A stretch of 64,000 nucleotides of DNA from Luteococcus sp048595755 (GCF_048595755.1 NZ_CP184360.1:1550001-1614000), one strand, 5' to 3'. Shown: positions 1 to 8,784, counted from the stretch's first letter. Translations and numbers: made by a program. The notes: generated from the sequence alone by a model not told the origin.

Positions 1-793
1 GCTGGATGGGTTCCTGTGCCGTCACGTCCAGGGCGGCTCCCGCGATCCTTCCCTGCTCCAGCGCGGCGACCAGCGCGGGTTCGTCGACGATGGTGCCGCG
101 CGAGGTATTGACCAGATAGGCCGTGGGCTTCATCAGCTCGAAGGCCCCGGAGTCGATCGATCCGACGGTGGATTCGGTGGCCGGAAGATGGAGCGAGACG
201 TAGTCGGCCCGGGCCAGAAGCTCGTCGCGGTCCTGCAGCAGCTCGATGTACCCGGGAAGGTCACCCGAAGCATAGGGATCGAAGGCGAGCACCTTCATGT
301 CGAATCCCAGCGCCGCCTTGCGGGCCACGAGCCTGCCGATGTTTCCCAAGCCGACCAGGCCAAGGGTCTTTCCGTGCAATTCGGTCTTGGGAATTCCCAT
401 CTTGGCGAATTTGTAGTCGTCCACGTAATGCTTTTGGACTGCCTTGAAATTGCGTGAGCAGTAGAGCATGTAGAAGATCGCCAACTCCGCCACCGAGATG
501 GCATTCGACGGGCCAGCGGTGCACACCAGCACCCCGTTGCGTCGCGCCGCCTCGACGTCGACGCCGTCGTAACCCGCCCCGTGTCGCGCGATGATCTTGA
601 GCTTCGGCGCGGCGTCGATGACCCGCTGGGGAGCCTTGGCGGTGCGCAGGATCAAGGCATCGCAGTCGGCGATGTCCTCGACGATGTCCTGTTCGGTGGT
701 TCCCCGCCCCTCGACGATCTCGTAACCGTGCTCGCGAAGATAGGATTCTCCCTCCGGGAGAAGTGGTTGCGGAAGTAGGACGCGAATCGACAT
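1..793 (-). CDS. D-2-hydroxyacid dehydrogenase (3' end outside window)
   Basis: NAD-dependent D-isomer 2-hydroxyacid dehydrogenase related to phosphoglycerate dehydrogenase; cytoplasmic, interconverts a 2-hydroxyacid and its keto acid, substrate not readable. About 264 residues are present. RHGAGYDGVD (residues 70-79) marks the N-terminal half, GLVGLGNIGR is the Rossmann nucleotide-binding motif, and NTSRG plus DVTAQEP hold the active-site Arg and Glu. The catalytic His expected further on is cut off by the window edge. ATG at 793. The gene is divergent from the LysR gene at 955, which is its likely regulator; a perfect dyad lies between them at 815-830. Confidence 0.9.
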   Translation of the reverse strand, partial: MSIRVLLPQPLLPEGESYLREHGYEIVEGRGTTEQDIVEDIADCDALILRTAKAPQRVIDAAPKLKIIARHGAGYDGVDVEAARRNGVLVCTAGPSNAISVAELAIFYMLYCSRNFKAVQKHYVDDYKFAKMGIPKTELHGKTLGLVGLGNIGRLVARKAALGFDMKVLAFDPYASGDLPGYIELLQDRDELLARADYVSLHLPATESTVGSIDSGAFELMKPTAYLVNTSRGTIVDEPALVAALEQGRIAGAALDVTAQEPIQ

Positions 794-814
794 TGATTGT
801 GCTCCGATCAAATT

Positions 815-830
815 CTGGAATTTCTTCCAG
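815..830. promoter_or_regulatory. Candidate LysR operator dyad
   Basis: CTGGAA-TTTC-TTCCAG is a perfect 6-4-6 inverted repeat in the divergent gap between the dehydrogenase (start 793) and the LysR gene (start 955). LysR-type regulators bind such short dyads in divergent intergenic regions. The assignment is by position and symmetry only. Confidence 0.5.
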
Positions 831-954
831 CTCGCGCGAACTGCCTTGTTCGCTCTTGCCTCGTTGCTTGCCAAAACCCTAGGATCGATCCCACCTCAGA
901 GCGAGCGATGATTTCTTTGGGATGCGACAAAGAGAATTTGTGGGGTGTTTCTGC

Positions 955-1914
955 ATGGACCTGATCAGCCTTGGCTACTTCCGTGAGTTGGCTGGTGACC
1001 TCAACATGACCCGCACGGCTGGCCGACTCTTCCTGTCCCAGCAGACACTCAGCAACCACATCCGACGTCTGGAGGACGACTTCGGCACTGCGTTGCTGCA
1101 TCGCAAACCGTCGCTGGCGCTCACCGACGCGGGCGTGGCGGTGCTGGCCTTCGCCGAATCGGTGGGGCGTCAGGAGATGAACCTGCGCGACCAGCTGGAG
1201 GAGGTGGGCGACGGACAACGAGGTCATCTGCGCCTGGGCTGCGCTCCGGTTCGTGGCAATGAGCTGCTGCCACAGGTGGTTCCACGTTTCGTCGAGGCTC
1301 GCCCGCACGTGCAGGTGACGTTCAAGGCGGGCATCTCGTCGGTCATCACGGCGATGGTGCTGCGCGGTGAGCTCGACCTGGGGATAGTGCTGGGCACACA
1401 ATTCGACCCGGAGCTTGCCCAGGAGTGGCTCTATCGGGAACAGGTCGTCGTGTGCGTGCCCGAGCAGCTGCTGCAGCGGCACTGTTCACCGGCGGAGATC
1501 CGGGCGCTCAAGGGCAGGGCAGGTGATGGCGTGGGGTTGGCGGACCTCGGACGCCTGCCGTTCTCCGTGATGACCAATCAACTGGGGCAGCGGATGGCCG
1601 GGGCCTTTGCTCGTGCCGGGATCACCCCGGATATCAGGTTCACGGGAACGGCTACGGCGGAGACGATCCCCCTGGCCATGGCAGGCATGGCCGCCTGCTA
1701 CTGCACCCAGATCTCGCTCCTGCGTCTGCGCGGGCAGCTGGATGGAATCAACGTCTTCCCGTTGCTGGACGACGGGAAGCCCATCTTCCAGGAGATCCAC
1801 CTCATCCGGCACCGGGAACGTGTGATGCCGGGCTATGCCGAGGCCTTCGTCGATGGCCTCAAGGCGGTGGCGGCAGACCTGCAGGAACTGCACCCCTTCC
1901 ACGTCGTGGAGTAG
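955..1914 (+). CDS. LysR-family transcriptional regulator
   Basis: About 319 residues. The N-terminal winged helix-turn-helix (roughly residues 1-60) reads DLNMTRTAGRLFLSQQTLSN, typical of LysR proteins, and is followed by a substrate-binding-like effector domain (from about residue 85, HLRLGCAPVRG). The ATG at 955 is preferred over an in-frame ATG at 922 because the HTH normally begins within a few residues of the start and a GGGGTG purine tract precedes 955. It is transcribed away from the 2-hydroxyacid dehydrogenase, the usual arrangement for a LysR regulator and its target; the effector is probably a hydroxy or keto acid (inference). Confidence 0.93.
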   Translation: MDLISLGYFRELAGDLNMTRTAGRLFLSQQTLSNHIRRLEDDFGTALLHRKPSLALTDAGVAVLAFAESVGRQEMNLRDQLEEVGDGQRGHLRLGCAPVRGNELLPQVVPRFVEARPHVQVTFKAGISSVITAMVLRGELDLGIVLGTQFDPELAQEWLYREQVVVCVPEQLLQRHCSPAEIRALKGRAGDGVGLADLGRLPFSVMTNQLGQRMAGAFARAGITPDIRFTGTATAETIPLAMAGMAACYCTQISLLRLRGQLDGINVFPLLDDGKPIFQEIHLIRHRERVMPGYAEAFVDGLKAVAADLQELHPFHVVE

Positions 1915-1972
1915 GGGCGCGGTGGGGCAGCGGCGCCGCCGGGTCATTCGCGCGGCGGCCGCCCTGTCCTGG

Positions 1973-2917
1973 TCACCTACCCTCCACTCGTCCCAGGAAG
2001 TCGACCAGCTCCGCGACCAACTCGTCGCGGCTCTCGGACTCGTTGTGCACCTCGTGGCGCAGGCCGCTCCACACCCGGGTCCGCACATCCTCGTGCCCAC
2101 TCGCCACCAGGCGATTGGCCACGTGGTAAGCCCCTTCGCCGAAGTTGGCGACGGGGTCCTGGTCTCCGGCCAGGATCAGCACGGGCAGGTCGGCCGGCAG
2201 ACGGGTGTAGAAGTCGTCGGCATTGGCCTGGTCGTAGATGTCGACGAATCCCTTGAGGAAGCGGGCGCTGAGCGGGGCACCGAAGTTGTTGAACGGGTCG
2301 CGTCCGTGGTCGGCCACCACGGCCTCGTCGCGCGCTACCCACGCGGTCTGCGGCGCACCCTCCTCAACGCGGTCCAGGAAGCCGTCGAAGAGCTGGCCCA
2401 CCAGCTCGTCGGGCGCGGGCTCGGCGGCCTGCGGCCCGGTCCCGACCTCCTCCAGCCACGTCCGGTCCATCGTCTGCTCGATGCCTTTCATCTGCGCCGC
2501 GATCCCGCACAGCGCCAACCCGTCGAGCTTCGCCTCGGGACGGATAGCCATCACACGCGCGATCATCGAACCCCAGCTGTGCCCAAAGACCACATACGGC
2601 AGCTCGGGGAAGAGTTCACGCACCTTGGCCTGCAACGTCATCTCGTCGTCCACCACGACGCGGGCGGCATCATCGCCGGCGTCGCCCCAGATCCCGTCAC
2701 GCATCGCGGTGCGGCCGTGCCCGGCATGGTCGTCGGCCACCACGACGAAACCCTCGTCGACCAGCGCCGAGATCAACCTCAGGTAGCGCCGCGAGTGCTC
2801 GCCCAGGCCGTGGATCAACTGCACCACCGCACGCGGTTCGCGCACCGGGGTGTACACCCACGCCTGGATCATGTCGCGCCCATTGCTGGACGTGAACTCG
2901 ATCTCCTGCAGAGCCAT
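1973..2917 (-). CDS. Alpha/beta hydrolase, monoacylglycerol lipase/lysophospholipase-like
   Basis: 314-residue cytoplasmic serine hydrolase of the Hydrolase_4 (lysophospholipase/monoglyceride lipase) type. The oxyanion-hole segment LIHGLGEHSRRY is at residues 34-45, the nucleophile elbow GHSWGSM puts Ser at 114, the acid is probably Asp in GDQDP, and the catalytic His lies in LRHEVHNES near the C terminus. The triad therefore looks complete. It stands alone between the LysR gene (convergent, ending 1914) and the HAD gene on the same strand. The true substrate, likely a lipid ester, cannot be read from the sequence. Confidence 0.9.
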   Translation of the reverse strand: MALQEIEFTSSNGRDMIQAWVYTPVREPRAVVQLIHGLGEHSRRYLRLISALVDEGFVVVADDHAGHGRTAMRDGIWGDAGDDAARVVVDDEMTLQAKVRELFPELPYVVFGHSWGSMIARVMAIRPEAKLDGLALCGIAAQMKGIEQTMDRTWLEEVGTGPQAAEPAPDELVGQLFDGFLDRVEEGAPQTAWVARDEAVVADHGRDPFNNFGAPLSARFLKGFVDIYDQANADDFYTRLPADLPVLILAGDQDPVANFGEGAYHVANRLVASGHEDVRTRVWSGLRHEVHNESESRDELVAELVDFLGRVEGR

Positions 2918-3006
2918 GCCGACCTCCTCGTCGCATCGCCGCCCGGGTGCGGCGTCTGGCTCGATGCTATGCGGCCTGCGGAACGATGACAGCGCGCGGT
3001 AACCCC

Positions 3007-3651
3007 TCAGACGTCGAATTCCAGCACGATCCCCTCGTCCGACGGCACGCGCCTGACCGAACGCAGGTCGGGCACCAGGACGTCCACGGTGGAGGGATCC
3101 AGCTGGTCGCCGACGCCCACCACCAGGCCGACACCCGCGGCTCGCGCTGCCTTGACCCCCGCCGAGGCGTCCTCGAAGACCGCCACGCGGGAAGGATCCA
3201 GGCCCAGCAGTTCGGCACCGCGCAGGTAGGGCTCGGGGTGGGGCTTGCCATTGGTCACATCGTCCACGGACACCATCTGCTGGGGGTTGTGCCCGGCAGC
3301 GCGCACCCGTGCCGTCGCCAGGTCTCGACCTGCGGAGGTCACCACCACCCAGCGGTCGGCGGGCAGGCTGGTGGTCAGCTCTGCCGACCCGGGGATCGCG
3401 TCCACCTCATGGGCGTGGGCAATCTCGGTCTCATCGAGCTCCCGGTAGGCCTCGTCCGCCTCACCTTGCGGCACGAGCGTCGCGATGTACTCGCGGGCGG
3501 GCATGCCATGGGGAAAGTCCACGGTGGGGTCGATTCCGAGTGATCGCTGCTTGGCCCACTCACGCCAGATGCGCATGGCGGTCGGGATGGAATTCACCAA
3601 CACACCGTCGTTGTCGAACAGGATTCCGTCCACTGCATGGGTCTGCGACAT
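3007..3651 (-). CDS. HAD-superfamily sugar-phosphate phosphatase
   Basis: 214-residue haloacid dehalogenase-type phosphatase. Motif I FDNDGVLVNS has the nucleophile Asp13 and general acid Asp15; motif II is VVVTSAG, motif III the Lys of NGKPHPEPYL, and motif IV VFEDASAG. The sequence between motifs I and II forms the helical cap of subfamily I enzymes such as 2-deoxyglucose-6-phosphatase or glycerol-3-phosphatase. Likely cytoplasmic, acting on a small sugar phosphate. Same strand as the upstream trehalose operon but separated by a strong hairpin at 4137-4184 and a small membrane-protein gene, so probably its own unit. Confidence 0.88.
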   Translation of the reverse strand: MSQTHAVDGILFDNDGVLVNSIPTAMRIWREWAKQRSLGIDPTVDFPHGMPAREYIATLVPQGEADEAYRELDETEIAHAHEVDAIPGSAELTTSLPADRWVVVTSAGRDLATARVRAAGHNPQQMVSVDDVTNGKPHPEPYLRGAELLGLDPSRVAVFEDASAGVKAARAAGVGLVVGVGDQLDPSTVDVLVPDLRSVRRVPSDEGIVLEFDV

Positions 3652-3719
3652 GCGGCTCCACCTCTCAGATCGTCTGCATGCAGGCTATCTGCCGTAGGTG
3701 AGCAACGCCTGGGCGGGCA

Positions 3720-4058
3720 TCACCGATTCGCCAAGGGCCACAGGTACTCGGCGATGGGCCTGACGATGAGGAAGATGCTGATGCCGGCCGCAGCCCAGAC
3801 GAAGGAGCGACGATTGATCACCGGGACGGGCAGCGCCGAAGGATGATTCGCCCGGCATCGCCCACCAGGCCGGGCCGGGGGATTGTGGCAGTAGTCCTTC
3901 TTCGAATGTGTGGGGTGAGCGCAATACCCCTCGGCCCTCAACCGACGCCGACGCTCCCGCTCTGAACGTGCAGAAAGGAATTCGCCGAACAGGCTCAAGG
4001 CAATGTAGGCGGCGACGGCCAGATCCGCGTACGGAATCAGGGACTCGATAATCTCCAC
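3720..4058 (-). CDS. Small membrane protein with a Cys/His-rich middle
   Basis: About 112 residues, family not recognised. An N-terminal hydrophobic helix (YADLAVAAYIALSLFGEFL) and a C-terminal one (FVWAAAGISIFLIVRPIAEY) flank a basic Cys/His-rich loop containing YCAHPTHSKKDYCH and GGRCRANH, which could bind a metal such as zinc. A GTG at 4058 is preferred to an upstream in-frame GTG at 4067 because GAGAGG lies five or six bases before it. Function unknown. The weak family support means a spurious ORF is not fully excluded, although the paired membrane helices and ordered Cys/His spacing argue for a real gene. Confidence 0.6.
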   Translation of the reverse strand: MEIIESLIPYADLAVAAYIALSLFGEFLSARSERERRRRLRAEGYCAHPTHSKKDYCHNPPARPGGRCRANHPSALPVPVINRRSFVWAAAGISIFLIVRPIAEYLWPLANR

Positions 4059-4136
4059 GGGGGGCACCTCTCGAAAGCTGCGTCCCCGAGCTCCTGAAGC
4101 ATAGTGCTCAGCCGCCGGTCAGAGGCCCGAGACCGA

Positions 4137-4184
4137 GAAGTGGGGAGGATTCCCACCGACTACGGTGGAAATCCTCCCCACTTC
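4137..4184 (-). terminator. Strong hairpin downstream of the trehalose operon
   Basis: GAAGTGGGGAGGATT pairs perfectly with AATCCTCCCCACTTC, with a second small stem CCACCG/CGGTGG in between. It lies just after the stop of the PTS gene (4204), as expected for a factor-independent terminator, although no U-tract follows. Confidence 0.7.
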
Positions 4185-4203
4185 GAACCGAAGGGGCGAG
4201 GGA

Positions 4204-6345
4204 TCAGGTTCCCTTGGGCTCACGCGAGCCCAGACGCACCTTCTTGACCTCCTTCTCGCCATCCAGATCGGCGTCGGAGAAGCCGAACATGTAGGTCAGC
4301 ACGAAGGAGACCACCAGCGCGGCAGCGGAGGCGATCAGGTAACCCCAGAAGCTGGAGTCGATGCCGTCCTTCGGGTTGATGAACGACGTGAACCCGATCA
4401 GCGAGCCGGTGAAGCCCCACATGTTGACGTTGAACAGGCCGGTGAGCAGACCACCCACGGCACCGCCGATCGAGGCGGTGATGAAGGCGCGACCGTACTT
4501 CAGGTTCAAGCCATACATGGCGGGCTCGGTGATGCCGCTGAAAGCGGCCAGCGTCGCGGACCCGGCCAGCTGTTTGATCTTGGCCACCTTGGTCTTGGCG
4601 AAGATCGCGAGCACCGCACCACCCTGGGCCACCATCGTCGCCGAGATGAGGGCGTTGAGGTAGGAGTGGCCCGAGGAGGCGATGTCGCTGGCCACCAGCG
4701 GAATCACGGCCCAGTGCAGGCCGAAGATCACCAGCGACTGGTACAGGCCGCCGATCAGGGTGCCGGCGATGGTCGGGTTCAGGTCGTAGACGCCCTGGAT
4801 GGCGGCGGCAATGCCACCGGAGATCAGCATGACGATCGGGCCCAGGATCAGCAGGATTGCGGCGGAGACGATGAAGACCTCGAAGAAGGGCACGAAGATC
4901 ATGCGCAGCGTCATCGGGATGATCTTCTTCAAGAAGGGCTCCACCTTGGAGGCCAACCACGCGGCGACGATGATCGGGAAGATCGAGTAGGAGTAGCTGG
5001 CCAACGGGTAGGGGATGCCGAAGAAGTCGGCATTCATGCTCATGCCCAGCAAACTGGTGGAGCCTTCCTTGCCGGCGGCCTCCACGATGGTCGGGTAGGT
5101 GAGCACGCCGCCGATGATGGCCACCACGATCGGGTCGGAACCCAGCCGTTTGGCGGCGGTGAACCCGACGAAGATCGGCAGGAAGAAGAAGACCGAGTCA
5201 CTCATGGCATTGATCGCCATGTAGGTGGAGCTCTCGCCGGTGATGACCTCGAAGTTCATCAGCAGCGCCAGAATTCCCTTGAGGATACCGCTGGCGGCGA
5301 GCAGGCCGATGATCGGAATCATCGATCCGGTGATGACGCCGATCAACTCGCTGAAGCCGTACTTCAACCAACCGACGGCGGTGGTGGGCTTCTCCTTCTC
5401 GACGACGTCGGCCGAGACGCTGTCCACCTGGGGCAGCTGCTTGACCACCGCGTCGAAGACCTCCTCGACGGCCGGGCCGATCACCACCTGGTACTGGCCG
5501 CCGGCCTTGGCGACGTCGATGACGCCGTCGAGGTTGGCCACCACCTCGTCATTGGCGAGCTTCTCGTCCTTGAGGTAGAAGCGAACGCGGGTGATGCAGT
5601 GGATCACCGAACGGATGTTGTCGGCGCCGCCGACGTTGTCGATGATGTCGTAGGCGAGCAGGTCGTAGCCGTCCAGGCTCTCCCGGTCGAGCGCGGCGTG
5701 GCCGGACCCCTCGACAGACTCGGGGACCGAGGGGGTGTTGACAGGCTCGGGGAGCTTCCCATCGGCGGTGGCCGAGCCCCCATCCACGGTGGCCGAGCCT
5801 GTCGCGGCCCCAGCGGCCGCGGCTCCGGCAGCCGAGCCCGCGGCCTTCTTGGCGGGGGCGGGCTTCACCTGTGCCGTGGCAACCGGTGCACCCAGCTCGG
5901 CAGGTCCGAAGTCCACCTCGAGGCTGTAGAGGCGCTTCTTGGTGTTGGTGATGATGAAGATCGCCGAGGTGTCCTTGCCCGCCGCGACGACGGCATCCAG
6001 GTCCATCGTGCCCAGCGAGTCACCTGCCTTCACCTCCTGACCCTTGGTGGCGGTCAGCGCGAACGGCTTGCCCTCCAGCTCGACGGTGTCGATGCCCAGG
6101 TGCAGCAGCAGTTCGAGGCCCTCGGGGGTGCGAAAGCCCAGCGCGTGGCCGGTCTTGGCAGACATGAACACGGTGCCGTCGGCCGGGGCGACCACCTCAT
6201 TGCTGGTGGGCCGCACCGCGAAGCCGTCGCCCATCTTCTTGCTGGCAAAGGCGGGATCGGGCACGTCGGCCAGGTCGATGACCTCGCCCGCCATCGGTGC
6301 CACGAGCCTTTCGGGCCGCAGCTGCGGGATCTCGTCGGTTGTCAT
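4204..6345 (-). CDS. treP: PTS permease, fused IIA-IIB-IIC, probably trehalose-specific
   Basis: 713-residue phosphotransferase permease that imports and phosphorylates a sugar. Residues 1-150 are a glucose-type IIA domain (His67 in TGHALG and His82 in LLHLGIDTVEL, the latter the expected phospho-acceptor). Residues 150-222 are an Ala/Pro-rich linker, 223-310 a IIB domain with phospho-Cys250 in VIHCITRVRF, and the rest a multi-helix IIC domain. IIA at the N terminus is unusual; related permeases carry it at the C terminus or lack it. Specificity for trehalose is inferred from treC immediately upstream (61-base gap, same operon). ATG at 6345 has GAGAGG before it. The linker DNA (5702-5810) contains an interspersed repeat also found at 14.35 kb. 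Confidence 0.9.
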   Translation of the reverse strand: MTTDEIPQLRPERLVAPMAGEVIDLADVPDPAFASKKMGDGFAVRPTSNEVVAPADGTVFMSAKTGHALGFRTPEGLELLLHLGIDTVELEGKPFALTATKGQEVKAGDSLGTMDLDAVVAAGKDTSAIFIITNTKKRLYSLEVDFGPAELGAPVATAQVKPAPAKKAAGSAAGAAAAGAATGSATVDGGSATADGKLPEPVNTPSVPESVEGSGHAALDRESLDGYDLLAYDIIDNVGGADNIRSVIHCITRVRFYLKDEKLANDEVVANLDGVIDVAKAGGQYQVVIGPAVEEVFDAVVKQLPQVDSVSADVVEKEKPTTAVGWLKYGFSELIGVITGSMIPIIGLLAASGILKGILALLMNFEVITGESSTYMAINAMSDSVFFFLPIFVGFTAAKRLGSDPIVVAIIGGVLTYPTIVEAAGKEGSTSLLGMSMNADFFGIPYPLASYSYSIFPIIVAAWLASKVEPFLKKIIPMTLRMIFVPFFEVFIVSAAILLILGPIVMLISGGIAAAIQGVYDLNPTIAGTLIGGLYQSLVIFGLHWAVIPLVASDIASSGHSYLNALISATMVAQGGAVLAIFAKTKVAKIKQLAGSATLAAFSGITEPAMYGLNLKYGRAFITASIGGAVGGLLTGLFNVNMWGFTGSLIGFTSFINPKDGIDSSFWGYLIASAAALVVSFVLTYMFGFSDADLDGEKEVKKVRLGSREPKGT
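5702..5810. repeat. Interspersed GAGCCTGTCG repeat inside the PTS linker
   Basis: The DNA coding for about residues 179-216 of the PTS permease contains units such as GGTGGCCGAGCCTGTCGCGG and, in the opposite sense, GACAGGCTCGGGGA. The same units form the cluster at 14353-14480. They are translated in frame into PEPVN/PESVEG-like linker sequence, so the repeat seems to have expanded the interdomain linker. Confidence 0.7.
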
Positions 6346-6406
6346 GGGGTTCCTCTCCCTTGGGGACTCATGGCGGCGCCCGGGACAGTAGGCGCCAGTG
6401 GGGTGC

Positions 6407-8053
6407 TCAGGGCTCCACGACGATGCCCAGAGCTTCATAGGGGCGCAGCGTCATCTCGCGGGAGACGACTGCGTCATCGTGATTGCCGATCAGCAGGGTG
6501 CCGTCGGCGTATTCGGGGGGAATCTGGACGCCGGCCGGTTCGCCGCGGAAGTTCGCCAGCACCAGCAGCCTGCGCTGCTGCAAGGTGCGCAGGTAACCAA
6601 AGACGGCCTCGTGTCCGGCGTCGAAGGACTCGTAGCGGCCCTCGCTGATCAAGGGTTCGCTCTTGCGCAGCTGGATCAGACGACGGTAGTGGCCCAGGAT
6701 GCGCTCCGAGTCCTGCTCGGCGGCCACATTGATCCGGTCCTGGTTGGTGGGGCGCAGCCACGGAATGCCGTCGGTGAAACCCGCAGTGGGGCCGTCATCC
6801 CACTGCATCGGGGTACGGGCATTGTCACGGGCCTTGGAGTGGACGATCTGGAAGGCACGCTCGGCGCTCTCACCGGTGGCGAGCAGCTCGGCGTAGGCAT
6901 TGTGGGCCTCCACGTCGACGTAGTCGCTCATCAGGGTGTATTCGGGATCGGTCATGCCGATCTCCTCACCCATGTAGACATAGGGGGTGCCGCGAAGCAG
7001 GTGGATGACGGTGGCCAGCATGGTGGCCGATTCGGCGTGGAAGTTGACCGGGTCACCAAAACGGTCCAGGGCGCGTGGCTGGTCGTGGTTGTTCCAGAAC
7101 AGGGCATTCCAGCCATTGCCGGCCTGCATGCCGACGGCCCACTCGTCGAGGATCCGTTTCAGGGCGGCCAGGTCATACGGGACCAGTGTCCATTTCTGGC
7201 CGTTGGCGTAGTCCACCTTCAGGTGGTGGAAGTTGAAGACCATGTCCAGTTCGCCGTTGTCGGGATTGGAGTAGCCTACGCAGGCCTCGATCGAGGTCGA
7301 CGACATCTCCCCGACGGTCACCGAATCCTGGTCCTGGCCGAAACTGTTGCGGCGCAGCTCCTGCAGGTACTCGTGCACCTGTGGGCCGTCGGTGTAGGCG
7401 TCGCGGCCGTCGGTGCCCGGTGTGCCGTCCACCAGTTCGGCGGCCTTGCCGATCAGGTTGATCACGTCGAAGCGGAAGGCCTTGACGCCCTTGCCCCGCC
7501 AGAAATTGACCACCTTGGCCATTTCCTGTCGCACTGCCGGATTGCGCCAGTCCAGGTCTGCCTGGGTGACGTCGAACAGGTGCAGGAAGTAGTCACTCGT
7601 CTCACCGAAGGGCGCCCAGGCCGGCCCGCCGAACTTGGAGCCCCAACTGGTGGGCAGGCTGCCATCGGGCCGTGGTGACCTGATGATGTAGTAGTCGCGG
7701 TAGTGCTGTTCACCGGCCAAGGCCCGCTGGAACCACTCGTGGGCGGTGGAGGTGTGGTTGAGCACCATGTCGAGCATGATCCCGATGCCGTGCTCGGCGA
7801 GCCGGGCCACCAGTTCCTCGAAGTCGGCGATGGTGCCCATCGCCGGATCGATGGCGCAGTAGTCGCTCACGTCGTAGCCGTTGTCGCGCTGCGGCGAGGG
7901 GTAGAAGGGGTTCAGCCAGACCAGGTCCACGCCCAAGGAGGCGATGTGGTCCACCTTCTCGATGATGCCGCGCAGATCCCCGACCCCGTCGCCATTCGTG
8001 TCACGGAAGGACTTCGGGTAGATCTGGTAGACCACCGACTCGTGGAAGCTCAT
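6407..8053 (-). CDS. treC: Trehalose-6-phosphate hydrolase (alpha,alpha-phosphotrehalase)
   Basis: 548-residue GH13 enzyme that splits trehalose 6-phosphate into glucose and glucose 6-phosphate in the cytoplasm. GH13 regions are intact: LDMVLNH (residues 94-100), nucleophile Asp196 in FRFDVINL, acid Glu249 in TVGEMSS, and Asp324 in NNHDQPR. FNFHHLKVDY followed by KWTL is a close match to E. coli TreC and distinguishes it from oligo-1,6-glucosidase. It precedes the PTS permease gene, so the pair imports and cleaves trehalose. There is no clear Shine-Dalgarno; TAGGTT lies five bases before the ATG, suggesting a leaderless start. Confidence 0.93.
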   Translation of the reverse strand: MSFHESVVYQIYPKSFRDTNGDGVGDLRGIIEKVDHIASLGVDLVWLNPFYPSPQRDNGYDVSDYCAIDPAMGTIADFEELVARLAEHGIGIMLDMVLNHTSTAHEWFQRALAGEQHYRDYYIIRSPRPDGSLPTSWGSKFGGPAWAPFGETSDYFLHLFDVTQADLDWRNPAVRQEMAKVVNFWRGKGVKAFRFDVINLIGKAAELVDGTPGTDGRDAYTDGPQVHEYLQELRRNSFGQDQDSVTVGEMSSTSIEACVGYSNPDNGELDMVFNFHHLKVDYANGQKWTLVPYDLAALKRILDEWAVGMQAGNGWNALFWNNHDQPRALDRFGDPVNFHAESATMLATVIHLLRGTPYVYMGEEIGMTDPEYTLMSDYVDVEAHNAYAELLATGESAERAFQIVHSKARDNARTPMQWDDGPTAGFTDGIPWLRPTNQDRINVAAEQDSERILGHYRRLIQLRKSEPLISEGRYESFDAGHEAVFGYLRTLQQRRLLVLANFRGEPAGVQIPPEYADGTLLIGNHDDAVVSREMTLRPYEALGIVVEP

Positions 8054-8058
8054 GAACC

Positions 8059-8064
8059 AACCTA
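8059..8064 (-). promoter_or_regulatory. -10-like hexamer at the treC start
   Basis: TAGGTT, five bases upstream of the treC ATG, is positioned for a nearly leaderless transcript. A second candidate, TAGATT, lies at 8099-8104. No TreR-type operator was recognised in the 186-base divergent gap. Confidence 0.4.
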
Positions 8065-8239
8065 GGGATCGGGGCAGCCACGGTGCTGCATTTCCGAGAA
8101 TCTAACAGCTGGTAGGCGGGCACGAGGGGCAGTCCAGTTCTGCCATCGGTGAATTGGGGATGGCAGCAGGGCCAGGGCGTGACACGATCGAAACAGACGA
8201 AGGACGGGAAGGCCCCGCCCACGCGGACAGGAGCTGGCG

Positions 8240-8683
8240 ATGAGCGACGAGACACCCACCGACGTGGAGCAGGACCGGATGGATCTTGCCGAGGGGCAGA
8301 TCGTCCGGCACGAGGAACGCATGGTGGCCCATGCCGAGCGGCACGAGTGGGCCAAGGTGAAGGTGACCCGACGCGTGGTGACGCAGGAGCGCACCATCAC
8401 CGTCCCCGTGCGCCATGAGGAGCTCGTCATCGAGTACCCACAGGAGCAGGCGCCCTCGGGCCATCCGGGCACGGTGCGGGGTTCCACCGACACGGTGCAC
8501 AGCACCGTGGTGGAGGAGTACGTGCTGCACCGCGAGGAGCCGCGCGTGGTGGTCGAGACCGTCCCCTACGAGAAGGTGCAGCTGGTGGTCGACACCCAGC
8601 GTTCCCTGGTGCAGGTGGACGGCACCGTCGCGAAGGAGAAGCTCGAGGTCACCACCGACGGGGACGCCACCGTCAACTACTGA
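8240..8683 (+). CDS. DUF2382 (YsnF/AvaK-type) domain protein
   Basis: 147-residue acidic, highly charged protein without membrane segments. It consists of two DUF2382-like halves: KVKVTRRVVTQERTITVPVR in the first and EEYVLHREEPRVVVETVPYE in the second, the alternating charged beta pattern typical of this domain. DUF2382 proteins such as YsnF are linked to general stress response, with no known catalytic role. AGGAG stands six bases before the ATG. Divergent from the trehalose operon; the next gene downstream, the histidine kinase, has its own promoter. Confidence 0.8.
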   Translation: MSDETPTDVEQDRMDLAEGQIVRHEERMVAHAERHEWAKVKVTRRVVTQERTITVPVRHEELVIEYPQEQAPSGHPGTVRGSTDTVHSTVVEEYVLHREEPRVVVETVPYEKVQLVVDTQRSLVQVDGTVAKEKLEVTTDGDATVNY

Positions 8684-8784
8684 TCGACGGGTCCCGAACC
8701 CCTTGGGTGGTGAGGTCCGCAGACCCCTACCGAAGTCTCCGCCAGCACTACCAGTGGTCGATCAAGGAGCCGGTGGGCCGTCCC

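Noticed and set aside
4165..6648. Very long open frames on the strand opposite real genes (for example opposite the PTS gene, the subtilase, clpC and the 20.9-23.1 kb MFS gene)
   Set aside because: At this GC content antisense frames stay open by chance; they lack family motifs, ribosome sites and sensible composition, while the sense frames carry complete domain signatures.
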